IMG/VR virus record: IMGVR_UViG_3300034066_000689
Span: 1-36,923 of that record
DNA length: 36,923 bases
Source of the DNA: a virus
Reading direction: 5' to 3' (one strand)
Shown here: positions 1 to 6,739 of the stretch, piece after piece
Position numbering within the stretch: the stretch's first letter is position 1
Layout of the letters: each line of letters opens with the position of its first letter
Made by a program: the position numbers and the translations under genes
The notes under the pieces: model-generated
The model's input: only the letters and a program-made list of their open reading frames with translations
The model's database searches: none
What the model was told of the DNA's origin: nothing

Positions 1-159
1 CGATGCTTTTCGAATAAGTAAAAAACGTCGTTCGTATAGGGCGTGCCGTTATCTTCAGTAAGCGCATAGTATGATGGTCGCCAAACGAACATAACCGTAT
101 CGGCATCCTGTTCGATGCTACCCGACTCGCGAAGGTCTGAAAGAATCGGGCGTTTATCG
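1..159. repeat. Terminal overlap, left copy
   Basis: Matches 36765-36923 over 159 bases with 8 substitutions and no indels (left-copy positions 27, 30, 39, 66, 72, 74, 144, 150). It lies inside the helicase gene and joins the two gene halves in frame. The simplest reading is that the sequence is a closed circle or permuted genome whose ends were assembled from two close strain variants. Confidence 0.9.
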
Positions 160-1238
160 GCTCTTTGTTCAACTTGCCTACTCAACTGCGCAAGTGCAAT
201 AATCGGTATGTTTAGTTCCTTTTGCGCGGCTTTTAACGTCCGGCTTATCTCAGCCACCTCAGCCTCGCGATTACCGCCTTTAAAGCCCTCAATAGTCATT
301 AACTGCAAATAATCGATTATTGCCCACTTGCATCGATTTTTACGCACCTCGCGGCGCAATATCCTCACGGCTTCATGTACACCGCAACGCGCTTTGTCGT
401 AAATCAAAATAGGTAACTTTTCGGTTTTACCTATCGATTGCTCGAGCGCGTGTAGTTCGGGTTGTGTTAGGTTACCATCGCGGAGGCGTGCGCTATTAAT
501 TAGGCTTTCGCCGTGCTGCAATATGAGGCGCTGGGCTAACTGACTGCGATTCATTTCGAGGTTAAAATAAACGCCCGGCTCATTAAATTGCACCGCGTGA
601 AATAGTGCGAGGGCTGTTTTACCCATCGATGGGCGACCCGCTAAGATTATTAGTTCGGGGTGAAAGCCACCCGTAAAACGATTTAATGCGCTTAAGCCCG
701 TGTTTAAGCCGCTCGTTTGACCTGACTGATACAAAGCGTTGCGGCGGTAATATGCCTGCCGTTCTTCGTCCGATAACTGAGCCATGTTTATGATGTTATC
801 CGTAGGGCTACCGTCCTCGATTAAAGAGTTAAGGCGCTTTATTATTTCGGTTGCCGTTTCAACGCCGCTGCGCATCGTTCCAATTCCTAACGCTTGCTCG
901 GTTAATATTGAACTAACGGAGCGTTTAATATGTTCGTCCTTTAGAATTGCGATATAATCGTTAACGGGTTCGTTATACGATAACTCATTGCCCCAGCTTG
1001 CAAGCTCTGAAATGTTTTGAGCGGTTAGGCTTTTTTCGGTTTTATTGTACTGGGCAATGGTTAGGAGCGTCGGTTGCTTTTGGTCTTTTATGATTGCCTT
1101 AATGAGCTTAAAACAACTAAGCGCGGTGGCATCTTGAAACAGATGCTCGCCGAGTTGCGGCATTATCTCTTTATAATTTTCGTCCGCGTTTAGGCAAAGA
1201 AATATTAAAGCCTGCTCGATTTTTGGTAGTGGTTTCAT
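1..1238 (-). CDS. dnaB: Replicative DNA helicase, DnaB family (5' part; gene continues across the window ends)
   Basis: Hexameric helicase that unwinds DNA at the phage replication fork. The ATG is at 1238 and the frame stays open to base 1; it resumes in the same frame at the other end of the window and stops at 36617, giving about 461 residues, the normal size for DnaB. Visible parts: an all-helical N-terminal domain (about 1-110), Walker A GRPSMGKT near residue 201, and Walker B with IIDYLQL near 307. The start lies just after a GC-rich hairpin (1251-1269) and downstream of the single-gene unit 1277-1750. Together with the initiator-like gene at 1841-2431 it forms the replication module. 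The family call is certain; only the exact sequence at the junction is uncertain because the two window ends differ slightly. Confidence 0.93.
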   Translation of the reverse strand, partial: MKPLPKIEQALIFLCLNADENYKEIMPQLGEHLFQDATALSCFKLIKAIIKDQKQPTLLTIAQYNKTEKSLTAQNISELASWGNELSYNEPVNDYIAILKDEHIKRSVSSILTEQALGIGTMRSGVETATEIIKRLNSLIEDGSPTDNIINMAQLSDEERQAYYRRNALYQSGQTSGLNTGLSALNRFTGGFHPELIILAGRPSMGKTALALFHAVQFNEPGVYFNLEMNRSQLAQRLILQHGESLINSARLRDGNLTQPELHALEQSIGKTEKLPILIYDKARCGVHEAVRILRREVRKNRCKWAIIDYLQLMTIEGFKGGNREAEVAEISRTLKAAQKELNIPIIALAQLSRQVEQRADKRPILSDLRESGSIEQDADTVMFVWRPSYYALTEDNGTPYTNDVFYLFEKH

Positions 1239-1250
1239 GCGGTGAAAATT

Positions 1251-1269
1251 GGGCGGTGGTTAGCCGCCC
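1251..1269 (-). terminator. GC-rich hairpin between the zinc-ribbon gene and dnaB
   Basis: Inverted repeat GGGCGG/CCGCCC with a 7-base loop. It follows the stop of the zinc-ribbon gene, but on the minus strand only AATTTTC follows it and the dnaB ATG is 12 nt further on. It may be a weak terminator or an RNA element in the dnaB leader. Nearly the same hairpin occurs at 6350-6368. Confidence 0.55.
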
Positions 1270-1276
1270 TGTTAAA

Positions 1277-1750
1277 TTAAACTGAAAGAGTATATTTTCT
1301 AACTATATATTTTGAGCCATAACATTCAAAGCATATACCTTGACAATAGTAGTGAAACGCAGGTATAATACCTTTTCCATTACATCTTTCACATTCACAA
1401 ACCTCAAATCCACTAACATTAATTGCGGCTGTATGTTTTTCTGATACAATGGGGTCTTGAAGAAATTTACCTACTTGCTTTAAAACATCATCCGCATCAA
1501 TGTAAGGGGTTACATAAGCCCTTCGCACCCGTCCATAGCCTTTTATTTCAATATTGAAATTTATCTTATTGCCATTTGCATCAACATAGTTTTTATTCGT
1601 CCATGCTTTGCCTTTTTCTGAAATTGCCACTTTTACAATTCCATCCTCTAAAACCTTATTAAGAGTTTTAACAATGTGGCTACGATTGTCGCCTTGTTCT
1701 GGTCTATTAGCAGATTTAAAAAGTTCGTTTACTAAATTTTGTGCTTTCAT
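1277..1750 (-). CDS. Zinc-ribbon protein of unknown function, single-gene unit
   Basis: 157 residues from the ATG at 1750. A longer reading from 1789 is possible, but its extra ATG lies inside the promoter -7 box (TATGTTTG), so it would not be transcribed. The C-terminal third carries four Cys in a DnaJ-like pattern (CERCNGKG, then CQGICFECYGS), likely to bind zinc. The gene has its own promoter (1779-1809) and a hairpin after the stop. It is more A+T-rich than the neighbouring dnaB gene and looks like an independently acquired moron gene. Function unknown; the zinc ribbon suggests nucleic-acid or protein binding. Confidence 0.75.
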   Translation of the reverse strand: MKAQNLVNELFKSANRPEQGDNRSHIVKTLNKVLEDGIVKVAISEKGKAWTNKNYVDANGNKINFNIEIKGYGRVRRAYVTPYIDADDVLKQVGKFLQDPIVSEKHTAAINVSGFEVCECERCNGKGIIPAFHYYCQGICFECYGSKYIVRKYTLSV

Positions 1751-1778
1751 TGTGTAAGTGTTTAAGAGTTTGATGAGG

Positions 1779-1809
1779 CAAACATACAACTCTTTTTTGA
1801 TTCTGCAAA
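1779..1809 (-). promoter_or_regulatory. Bacteroidota-type promoter, cargo-gene family
   Basis: Minus-strand TTTG (1806-1809), 19-nt spacer, TATGTTTG (1779-1786), matching TTTG/TAnnTTTG. The -33 box is part of TTTGCAGAATCAAA, an imperfect palindrome shared with the promoters at 6655, 16012 and 17991. Downstream TTTGCCTCATCAAAC is identical to the 6655 promoter. An A/T-rich tract lies upstream. Confidence 0.75.
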
Positions 1810-1840
1810 CGTTTTCTAAATTATTTTAAAAATATTTTTG

Positions 1841-2431
1841 TCATTGCATCTTTAAACCCATCGAGGCGCGTGTTACTGTTGAGGTTTTAGGTTGTTTATC
1901 GGTGTCGCGTTTATTCCATGTTACTAACCTTCGCCCAGTATCCCACGCATCTTGAGATGTTAAACGTATTTTACCGTTTGCGAGCGGTTCAGTCCAATAG
2001 TTGAAAAAAGCGTTTAAAAGCTCTTTAGGGTATCTATCCTTGTAAGGTGTCATAGCTTCGATTAAATCTTGCTCGCTCCACTTTTTAAAGTTAGCGTTAG
2101 CGTTATCTTTATTTTTATCCTTCTCTTTATCCTTATCCTTATCCTTATAGGCTTCCGTTTCGCTTTTAATTCGCTTCGGTTTCGCTTCGGTTTCGCTTAC
2201 AATTCGCTTCGATTTCGGTTTACTTCCGTTTATGTAATTTGTATTTCCTTTAGTTAAAACAGGCTCAAAAGCAATGAATAAAGCCTTTGCCAAACCGCTT
2301 AACTGGGGTAGCTTAAAGTCGAGCGAATAAAGAAAAATTGCATCGTATAACTCAAGCCTCGCAGCTTCCGGTAGCTCTCTCATTGCTTCATACATTGAGC
2401 GATAAAATATACAGGTATCTCGCTTATCCAT
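1841..2431 (-). CDS. Replication initiator / helicase-loader-like protein (DUF6291-type N-terminus)
   Basis: 196 residues. The N-terminal part (about 1-80: FYRSMYEAMRELPE, ELYDAIFLYSLD) resembles DUF6291, found at the front of many Bacteroidota phage replication proteins. A charged low-complexity linker follows (about 75-112, with KDKDKDKEKDK). The C-terminal part (about 113-175, WSEQDLIEAM, AFFNYWTEP, SQDAWDTGRRL) resembles the helicase-loading end of phage initiators. Two 27-base direct repeats in the linker DNA recall the origin inside the lambda O gene. The gene is preceded by a structured leader (2432-2548). Role inferred from domain layout and closeness to dnaB. Confidence 0.65.
   Translation of the reverse strand: MDKRDTCIFYRSMYEAMRELPEAARLELYDAIFLYSLDFKLPQLSGLAKALFIAFEPVLTKGNTNYINGSKPKSKRIVSETEAKPKRIKSETEAYKDKDKDKEKDKNKDNANANFKKWSEQDLIEAMTPYKDRYPKELLNAFFNYWTEPLANGKIRLTSQDAWDTGRRLVTWNKRDTDKQPKTSTVTRASMGLKMQ
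2099..2215. repeat. Iteron-like direct repeats and A/T-rich tract: candidate replication origin
   Basis: Two 27-base direct repeats, 2156-2182 and 2189-2215, match at 23 of 27 positions and are spaced 33 bases apart, about three helical turns. Next to them (2099-2153) is an A/T-rich tract of repeated TCCTTA/TTTATC units. The arrangement inside an initiator-like gene copies that of lambda-type origins (iterons plus melting region in gene O). The repeats could instead reflect protein-level repetition (KRIVSET/KRIKSET). Confidence 0.45.
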
Positions 2432-2548
2432 ATTGATAAAAAACGCCCTTTGATGGCTGCGGTAGGAACGGCTCGGATATTACTCTTTGCCTCGCAGCCC
2501 CCAAAGGGCTTCAAATGTTTTTAGCTCATTCGGGTTCCTACTTCCGAA
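2432..2548 (-). promoter_or_regulatory. Structured leader with attenuator-type terminator before the initiator gene
   Basis: On the minus strand a first hairpin TTCGG/CCGAA (2544-2548 with 2529-2533) exposes GTAGGAAC (2534-2541) in its loop. A second, larger hairpin has an outer stem GCCCTTTG/CAAAGGGC (2502-2509 with 2445-2452) and an inner stem GGCTGCG/CGCAGCC (2493-2499 with 2455-2461), followed by T-run TTTTTT at 2438-2443, just before the ATG at 2431. The loop of hairpin two contains GTTCCTAC (2462-2469), a perfect 8-base complement of the loop of hairpin one. This suggests a kissing or pseudoknotted attenuator; no known riboswitch class was recognised. Confidence 0.55.
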
Positions 2549-2552
2549 CATT

Positions 2553-2579
2553 CAAATATACAAAATTTATTGATTCAAA
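2553..2579 (-). promoter_or_regulatory. Candidate promoter for the initiator leader
   Basis: TATATTTG at 2553-2560 (minus strand) is a perfect TAnnTTTG box. The nearest TTTG upstream (2576-2579) is only 15 nt away, shorter than the usual 19, so the -33 part is weak. It partly overlaps the stop region of the VRR-NUC gene. Confidence 0.45.
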
Positions 2580-2959
2580 TACTTTTCAATCGTTTCAATA
2601 CACTCATCTAACCCCGAGCAAAACAATGCCTCGAAACCTACGTTTTTAAGCCGCGTAAGGACTTCAAATTGTTCGGTAAGGTGTTCATCTTGTTTTAGAG
2701 TTCCATCGCGCTTAAACGGCTTAAAATCGCCTTTTTTGATTTCAATGAATAAACCGCTAAACTTTCCACGCGGAGCGGCGATAAACAAATCGGGGTAACC
2801 TCTTTGCGGGTTCATGCTTTTGTGTACCCTTGCTTGCCCCATACTCATTTTAGTTCCTGCGCTGAAGTCAAACCTAAAAAGTATTTCGGGGTGTTTTAAG
2901 CTCATGTAACGAGCAATGGCAGAATAAATATCGCTTTCGCGTGGTGGGCGGCGTTTCAT
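2567..2959 (-). CDS. VRR-NUC domain nuclease
   Basis: 130 residues forming a stand-alone VRR-NUC domain, a PD-(D/E)XK nuclease type found alone in many phages and as the catalytic domain of FAN1. The motif is clear: GYPDLF (Asp57), then FIEIKK (Glu73, Lys75), followed by a conserved C-terminal EQFEVLTRLKNVGFEA and a final helix. Such phage proteins are thought to cut branched or structured DNA during replication and recombination. It sits in a run of overlapping early genes with the exonuclease and SSB-like genes. Confidence 0.85.
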   Translation of the reverse strand: MKRRPPRESDIYSAIARYMSLKHPEILFRFDFSAGTKMSMGQARVHKSMNPQRGYPDLFIAAPRGKFSGLFIEIKKGDFKPFKRDGTLKQDEHLTEQFEVLTRLKNVGFEALFCSGLDECIETIEKYLNQ

Positions 2960-3219
2960 CGTTTGTAAATATTATTACAAACTATCATATACTCTACGCG
3001 CCCCTTAAGCTCGGTTGTTTCGTCGTATAGGTCTATTAATATACTGCGATTGTTTTCGTGGTCGTTAAACACTTTACGATACTTAAAATTGCATTCGAGG
3101 TATTCGAATCCGCACGATAGAACGTAAGAGGCTACGTTTTTATAAGTGTGTCCGATAAACTCGGTTAAGTCGCCGAGGTCGTTAGCGTATGTAAGTGCCT
3201 CTTTCTTGTATTTGTCCAT
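2956..3219 (-). CDS. Hypothetical early protein, 87 aa
   Basis: Not recognised. An acidic small protein with no membrane segment or clear motif. The stop overlaps the VRR-NUC start by 4 bases (ATGA), and the start overlaps the upstream gene by 38 bases, so it belongs to the early operon. The frame is well conserved in composition with its neighbours, which supports it being real. Confidence 0.6.
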   Translation of the reverse strand: MDKYKKEALTYANDLGDLTEFIGHTYKNVASYVLSCGFEYLECNFKYRKVFNDHENNRSILIDLYDETTELKGRVEYMIVCNNIYKR

Positions 3220-3433
3220 TGATAAGTTTTATTAAATCGGTTCGTTCAACTTTTAAAAGTATGGCTATTGATGCGGCTGGTATTGCTCCCTTATGCAGCC
3301 ACCAAAACTCAGCGCACTTTAGTAGTTTCTTTTGGTAGCCTATACCGCTTTCAGGCATCCACCTAATATGCCTATCTATTTCGAGTATTAGCTGTAAATA
3401 TGCGTATGTACCGTACTTACCTTTAGATTCCAT
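3182..3433 (-). CDS. Hypothetical early protein, 83 aa
   Basis: Not recognised. The sequence has several Trp residues (IRWMPESG, FWWLHKG) and a C-terminal segment (ASIAILLKVERTDLIKLING) that could be a small helix-turn-helix, but this is only an impression. It overlaps the exonuclease gene by 11 bases and the next gene by 38 bases, within the recombination/replication operon. Confidence 0.6.
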   Translation of the reverse strand: MESKGKYGTYAYLQLILEIDRHIRWMPESGIGYQKKLLKCAEFWWLHKGAIPAASIAILLKVERTDLIKLINGQIQERGTYIR

Positions 3434-3998
3434 TATGAAGGTAGTTAATGATTAAATCGGTAGCGCTTTCGATTTCAGCGTCATTATGGCGGTACAAATA
3501 CAGGTCGCTAAACTTACCCGACTTTTTAGCCTTTGGCGGTACACCTATGTAATAAAACTGTTTAGGGTCGAAGCCCATCAAAAGCGAATACCAAACCGCC
3601 TGCACGTGGTTACAATGTGCTACCATATCGGCGGCGAATGCCTGTATATTTTTGGCGCTCGTTGTTTTAACGTCGGCAATAATACCGCGCTCAAGCCAAC
3701 ACAAATCCATCATGCCTTTGCCTTCGACCGTTATGCCGCCAACTGTTACCGTGTTTAGGGTAATGTATTCGTGTTCTGACTTGTCGAATAGTTCGCCTAA
3801 CATCGGCACTTCGTGAATAGCGTTATATACCTTTTGAGTAGTCGTTGGCATACTTTCGTAAGGTTGTTCGAGTAAATCGAAATGGAACGCCGCGCCTTCG
3901 GTTAGCGCCTTTTGTACGTAGCTTATGTCGCCCGTGTAAAAACGTTTTATACGGCTTGCGCTAATTGCTGGGTGTTTAATGTATTCGTCGCGTGTCAT
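3423..3998 (-). CDS. PD-(D/E)XK exonuclease (RecB / exonuclease VIII-like)
   Basis: 191 residues. Contains the Cas4/RecB-like nuclease layout: an N-terminal S-x-S-R-I helix (13-17), GxxxH-like EGAAFHF (34-40), catalytic GMMDL (Asp98) and IADVKTT (Asp109, Lys111), and the QAVWYS helix (133-138) typical of the PDDEXK_1 / DUF3799 group. Expected role: 5'-3' resection of double-stranded ends to feed phage recombination. It is shorter than full exonuclease VIII-type proteins but keeps all catalytic positions. It is transcribed with a coiled-coil protein and an SSB-like protein. Confidence 0.8.
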   Translation of the reverse strand: MTRDEYIKHPAISASRIKRFYTGDISYVQKALTEGAAFHFDLLEQPYESMPTTTQKVYNAIHEVPMLGELFDKSEHEYITLNTVTVGGITVEGKGMMDLCWLERGIIADVKTTSAKNIQAFAADMVAHCNHVQAVWYSLLMGFDPKQFYYIGVPPKAKKSGKFSDLYLYRHNDAEIESATDLIINYLHNGI

Positions 3999-4204
3999 TC
4001 GATAGTTTTTAAAAAATCGTAAGCGTGATTAAATCCGTTACAAGCGCAAGTAATAAAATCTTCCTTTTCCATTTTTTTCGCTTGCTCAAATGCTTCGGTT
4101 ATTAGTTCACCGAAATCGATAGTAGGTACATCTTCCTCGTGGTATTTGGTAAAAATACTGATTACCCTATCGTAAAAATATTCTGTCGCTGTTTGCTTTT
4201 TCAT
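3995..4204 (-). CDS. Hypothetical small acidic protein, 69 aa
   Basis: Function unknown. The sequence begins with TATEYFYDRVISIF and has an EAFEQAKKMEKEDFI helix; small proteins of this form are common in Bacteroidota phages and mobile elements. ATGA overlaps link it to the genes on both sides, so it is translated as part of the recombination operon. Confidence 0.6.
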   Translation of the reverse strand: MKKQTATEYFYDRVISIFTKYHEEDVPTIDFGELITEAFEQAKKMEKEDFITCACNGFNHAYDFLKTIE

Positions 4205-4596
4205 TGCTTAAATTGTTCGATTTGTTCAAGTGAAATAAATATTTGAAGCTCGAAACCTTGTTTTGCAAATAAAAGGAATTTGCCGTTTTCGAGTATGTAC
4301 TCACGCGGTACGTTCCAGCTTCCGAAATCGTCAACTATGCGCACCGTATCGAAGCGCGTCGCATCTGCGATTAACTTATGATTTAAGCCGTATGCGTTGC
4401 CTTTGTTTAACAAGTGCTTTGCGCGTTTGCGTGTTACCGTTAGCGTTCGCGTTGGCATATCTATTTCGCCCACCTTGCGCTCTTTTTGTTCGTTCGCTAG
4501 CCGAATCGATAGCCGCAGGGTGTTACCCCCACGGCGTACGATTATGCCATTACCGAAGCTATCTTCGACTATTGCGGTATCGTTATCTATTTTCAT
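4201..4596 (-). CDS. Hypothetical early protein, 131 aa
   Basis: Not recognised. Predicted mixed alpha/beta protein with a basic middle (TRKRAKHLLNKG, about 56-67) and strand-rich ends. It is coupled by ATGA overlaps to the coiled-coil protein upstream and the 69-residue protein downstream. The basic stretch would fit nucleic-acid contact, but nothing specific can be claimed. Confidence 0.6.
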   Translation of the reverse strand: MKIDNDTAIVEDSFGNGIIVRRGGNTLRLSIRLANEQKERKVGEIDMPTRTLTVTRKRAKHLLNKGNAYGLNHKLIADATRFDTVRIVDDFGSWNVPREYILENGKFLLFAKQGFELQIFISLEQIEQFKQ

Positions 4597-5264
4597 CGGA
4601 TTACTTGCGTTTTATGTTCGTAAAGTTCAATGCCTGCAATGCTATCTACTCCTAAATCCTTCATCGCTTTGGGTAGCCCCTGTATTAAATCTTCGGGGTT
4701 TAAGTTGTTATGTGCGAATTGAACCGAAAGCAATTTAATCCAGTCAACCTCACCAACGATGCGCGCCTTTACGGTTGTGCGAATGTTTTTAGTTTGGCTG
4801 TTCTCTACCGTGGTGGCATATAGCTTATCGGTAAACGCTGCCATAATATCACCAACCGATTCGGCTTGCTTCATGCTGGCAGTGGCTTCGGCTCTTAACT
4901 TAGCTTCAGCGGCTTCTTGTTCAGCCTCGAGCCGTTCGTGGTATTCTACCATGCGTTTTTTAGCGTCTTCGATAAAATCGAGTAGCGGCGCGGTGGCATC
5001 CTTTTCGAGTTTAATAAGTTCCTTTTTGAAATGTTCGAGCGGTGTGGTAACCTCTTTACGGGCTGCTTCGATTGCCTTAACTGCATCGTTAACGTCTTTT
5101 ACAGCGGCGTTCATTGCTGTATATTCGCTAACGTTTACAACGCTGTTAGCCTCTCCGCCTACTGAGTTGCGGGCTATTATTGCCTGAGCGTTTAATACTT
5201 GAGGCGAATTAATCGCTAAGTATATTTTTTCGATTGGTATTTGTACCTTTGCAAGTGTGTTCAT
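4593..5264 (-). CDS. Coiled-coil protein in the recombination operon
   Basis: 223 residues. The middle (about 55-150) is a long charged helical stretch (ARKEVTTPLEHFKKELIKLEK, then AKKRMVEYHERLEAEQEAAEAKL in pieces) that should form a coiled coil; a small C-terminal domain follows (VGEVDWIKLLSVQ to the end). Proteins of this shape next to a phage exonuclease and SSB are usually annotated as recombination-associated, sometimes as DUF1351-like, but I cannot confirm the family. A GC-rich hairpin (5289-5309) lies just upstream of the start. Confidence 0.6.
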   Translation of the reverse strand: MNTLAKVQIPIEKIYLAINSPQVLNAQAIIARNSVGGEANSVVNVSEYTAMNAAVKDVNDAVKAIEAARKEVTTPLEHFKKELIKLEKDATAPLLDFIEDAKKRMVEYHERLEAEQEAAEAKLRAEATASMKQAESVGDIMAAFTDKLYATTVENSQTKNIRTTVKARIVGEVDWIKLLSVQFAHNNLNPEDLIQGLPKAMKDLGVDSIAGIELYEHKTQVIR

Positions 5265-5288
5265 GTATGTTCTGTTTTATTGATGTGA

Positions 5289-5309
5289 GGGGCGGTGCTT
5301 TACCGCCCC
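5289..5309 (-). other. Intercistronic GC-rich hairpin
   Basis: GGGGCGGT/ACCGCCCC inverted repeat with a 5-base loop between the SSB-like gene and the coiled-coil gene. No T-run follows on the minus strand, so it is not a standard terminator; it may stabilise or process the transcript. It resembles the hairpins at 1251 and 6350. Confidence 0.5.
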
Positions 5310-5317
5310 TTAATTAT

Positions 5318-5992
5318 TTAATCCCACGGTAAGTCATTAGCCGCTTTTTGCCCGAATATATCGTCGATGTCGGGTAGTTCCTCAAAGTTCTGAGGCGGCT
5401 GCGTTTTAGGTGTAAAATCGTTTTTAAACGTTGCCGAAGTCATAGACTTATATTCGTCCGATTCTTTTACCTTATCCTGTAAAAAGTCGGGAAGCTTTGC
5501 GAATACTTCTTGTTCGTGCGCTGTCGGGCTGTATGTGAATGCCTCGTTAATCGGTGCGGGGCATTCGTAGCCTTTCATAAGCGGTGCAAAACTTATAATG
5601 TTTGCATACGTGTTATCGCCTTTGGTAACATGCGCAATATTTACCATACACGTTTTACCCAGCATCTTAAAAATATCGAGCTTTGAGGCTTCAGCATCGG
5701 TTAACTTTTTACCGAGCCACGCTGAAATATCGCGGCGTAACAAAGCCTTTTCGTTCATTGAAAGGGTGTAGATGCTGCGAACGTAGTAAGGCTGTTCGCC
5801 TTTGCTTTCATCGAATACCGCTTTCTCGGTTGGTAGTTCAAATAAGAATTGAACTTTTCGCTTTTTGCCGGGGAAATTTCCCCCTTGCTCGGTCGTGCCG
5901 AGGTCGATAATTTGATAGCAGCGCGCAGGGTATGAGCCTTCGGGTGCGATTTGGCGGTTTGACGTACCGCCTACGGGTGCTGTTAAAGCCAT
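5318..5992 (-). CDS. SSB-like / recombination accessory protein
   Basis: 224 residues. The N-terminal half is strand-rich (GSYPARCYQIIDLGTTEQ, KVQFLFELP) as expected for an OB-like fold of phage single-strand DNA-binding proteins. The last 20 or so residues are acidic and end in NDLPWD, like the acidic tail used by SSB to contact partners. It precedes the coiled-coil protein and the exonuclease. Likely role: coat single-stranded DNA during replication and end repair. Family not firmly identified. Confidence 0.6.
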   Translation of the reverse strand: MALTAPVGGTSNRQIAPEGSYPARCYQIIDLGTTEQGGNFPGKKRKVQFLFELPTEKAVFDESKGEQPYYVRSIYTLSMNEKALLRRDISAWLGKKLTDAEASKLDIFKMLGKTCMVNIAHVTKGDNTYANIISFAPLMKGYECPAPINEAFTYSPTAHEQEVFAKLPDFLQDKVKESDEYKSMTSATFKNDFTPKTQPPQNFEELPDIDDIFGQKAANDLPWD

Positions 5993-6018
5993 TTTAAAAA
6001 GTATTAAAGGGTTAAAAA

Positions 6019-6318
6019 TTAAAGATTCTCAGATTGGATAGAGTGTACGAGGTTGAGGTTAATGCCGTCGATAACCTCAATAAACAGCTCGCTGAATGCG
6101 TTGCGCTCGAGCGGCTCAAATAGTCGATGTTCAACTGGCACGCCTTCGACTTGTTCGCGGTGGAACTTACGCGCTAAGTTTGCCGCGCCTGAATCGCAGC
6201 GCGTGTAGATTCCTTTCATGCAGCCGTCATTAACAAGCATTGTCATAACGCCGCTAAGGTGGTCGTACAAATAAAATTCTGTGTTTTGGTAATTGCGGAA
6301 AATGGTAACCGTGTCCAT
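6019..6318 (-). CDS. Hypothetical early protein, 99 aa
   Basis: Not recognised; no membrane segment. Starts 31 nt after a terminator-like hairpin (6350-6368) and has no promoter box of its own in between, so it may depend on read-through from the single-gene unit upstream. First gene of the early recombination operon. Confidence 0.55.
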   Translation of the reverse strand: MDTVTIFRNYQNTEFYLYDHLSGVMTMLVNDGCMKGIYTRCDSGAANLARKFHREQVEGVPVEHRLFEPLERNAFSELFIEVIDGINLNLVHSIQSENL

Positions 6319-6340
6319 GTGTATAAGGGTTTAAAAGTTT

Positions 6341-6368
6341 AAAAAGAAAGGGCGGTTATTAGCCGCCC
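6341..6368 (-). terminator. Intrinsic terminator after the 79-aa cargo gene
   Basis: Minus-strand GGGCGG/CCGCCC stem with loop CTAATAA, followed by TTTCTTTTT. It closes the single-gene unit 6377-6616. The stem is almost the same as that at 1251-1269. Confidence 0.65.
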
Positions 6369-6376
6369 GTTTGGGG

Positions 6377-6616
6377 TTATTTAGAGTATCTTGACTCTGT
6401 GATTAGCATTAACCTTTCGCCTTTGTAATTGCTAACCCAAATATGGTTTGCACCGCGTCCGCAATCAAATGCTAATACTTTAGATACCACATTGTCAATC
6501 TCTGCGTATGCTTCTTCGATACGCGTTAATCCTTCGATTTTTGCAGATACCATTCTAATGATTGCTGCGTTTTCGATTTCGCTTGTTGCTTTTACTTTTT
6601 CAATTGTCGTGTTCAT
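6377..6616 (-). CDS. Hypothetical protein, 79 aa, single-gene unit
   Basis: Function unknown. A helical N-terminal half (EKVKATSEIENAAIIRMV) and a strand-rich end (GANHIWVSNYKGERLMLI). It has its own promoter at 6655-6685 and terminator at 6341-6368, so it is expressed separately from the operons on both sides. It shares promoter and 5' leader features with three other single-gene units in this genome. Confidence 0.6.
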   Translation of the reverse strand: MNTTIEKVKATSEIENAAIIRMVSAKIEGLTRIEEAYAEIDNVVSKVLAFDCGRGANHIWVSNYKGERLMLITESRYSK

Positions 6617-6654
6617 CGTGTGAATGTTTAAGTGTGTGTGAATGTTTGATGAGG

Positions 6655-6685
6655 CAAATGTATAACCTTTATTTGAAATTGCAAT
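6655..6685 (-). promoter_or_regulatory. Bacteroidota-type promoter, cargo-gene family
   Basis: ATTG (6682-6685), 19-nt spacer, TACATTTG (6655-6662) on the minus strand. The -33 region ATTGCAATTTCAAA is the palindrome-like element shared with other promoters here. Downstream TTTGCCTCATCAAAC is identical to the 1779 promoter. Confidence 0.7.
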
Positions 6686-6739
6686 ACCTTTACAAAAATA
6701 AATGCAAAATAATTTATAATGTGCTGATTTTCAATGTGC

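Noticed and set aside
1751-1789. Longer start for the zinc-ribbon gene (MYVCLIK...)
   Set aside because: Its ATG is inside the TATGTTTG promoter box, so it would lie upstream of the transcript start; the ATG at 1750 is used instead.
2480-2551. 23-residue leader frame starting MFGSRNPNELK in frame with the initiator gene
   Set aside because: The ATG directly abuts the TATATTTG box, so it is probably not transcribed; the conserved-looking pattern is better explained by RNA structure.
4263-4738. Plus-strand open frames of 113-130 codons
   Set aside because: They lie opposite real minus-strand genes with phage-like proteins and overlaps; their products are Arg/Ser/Leu-rich with no motif.
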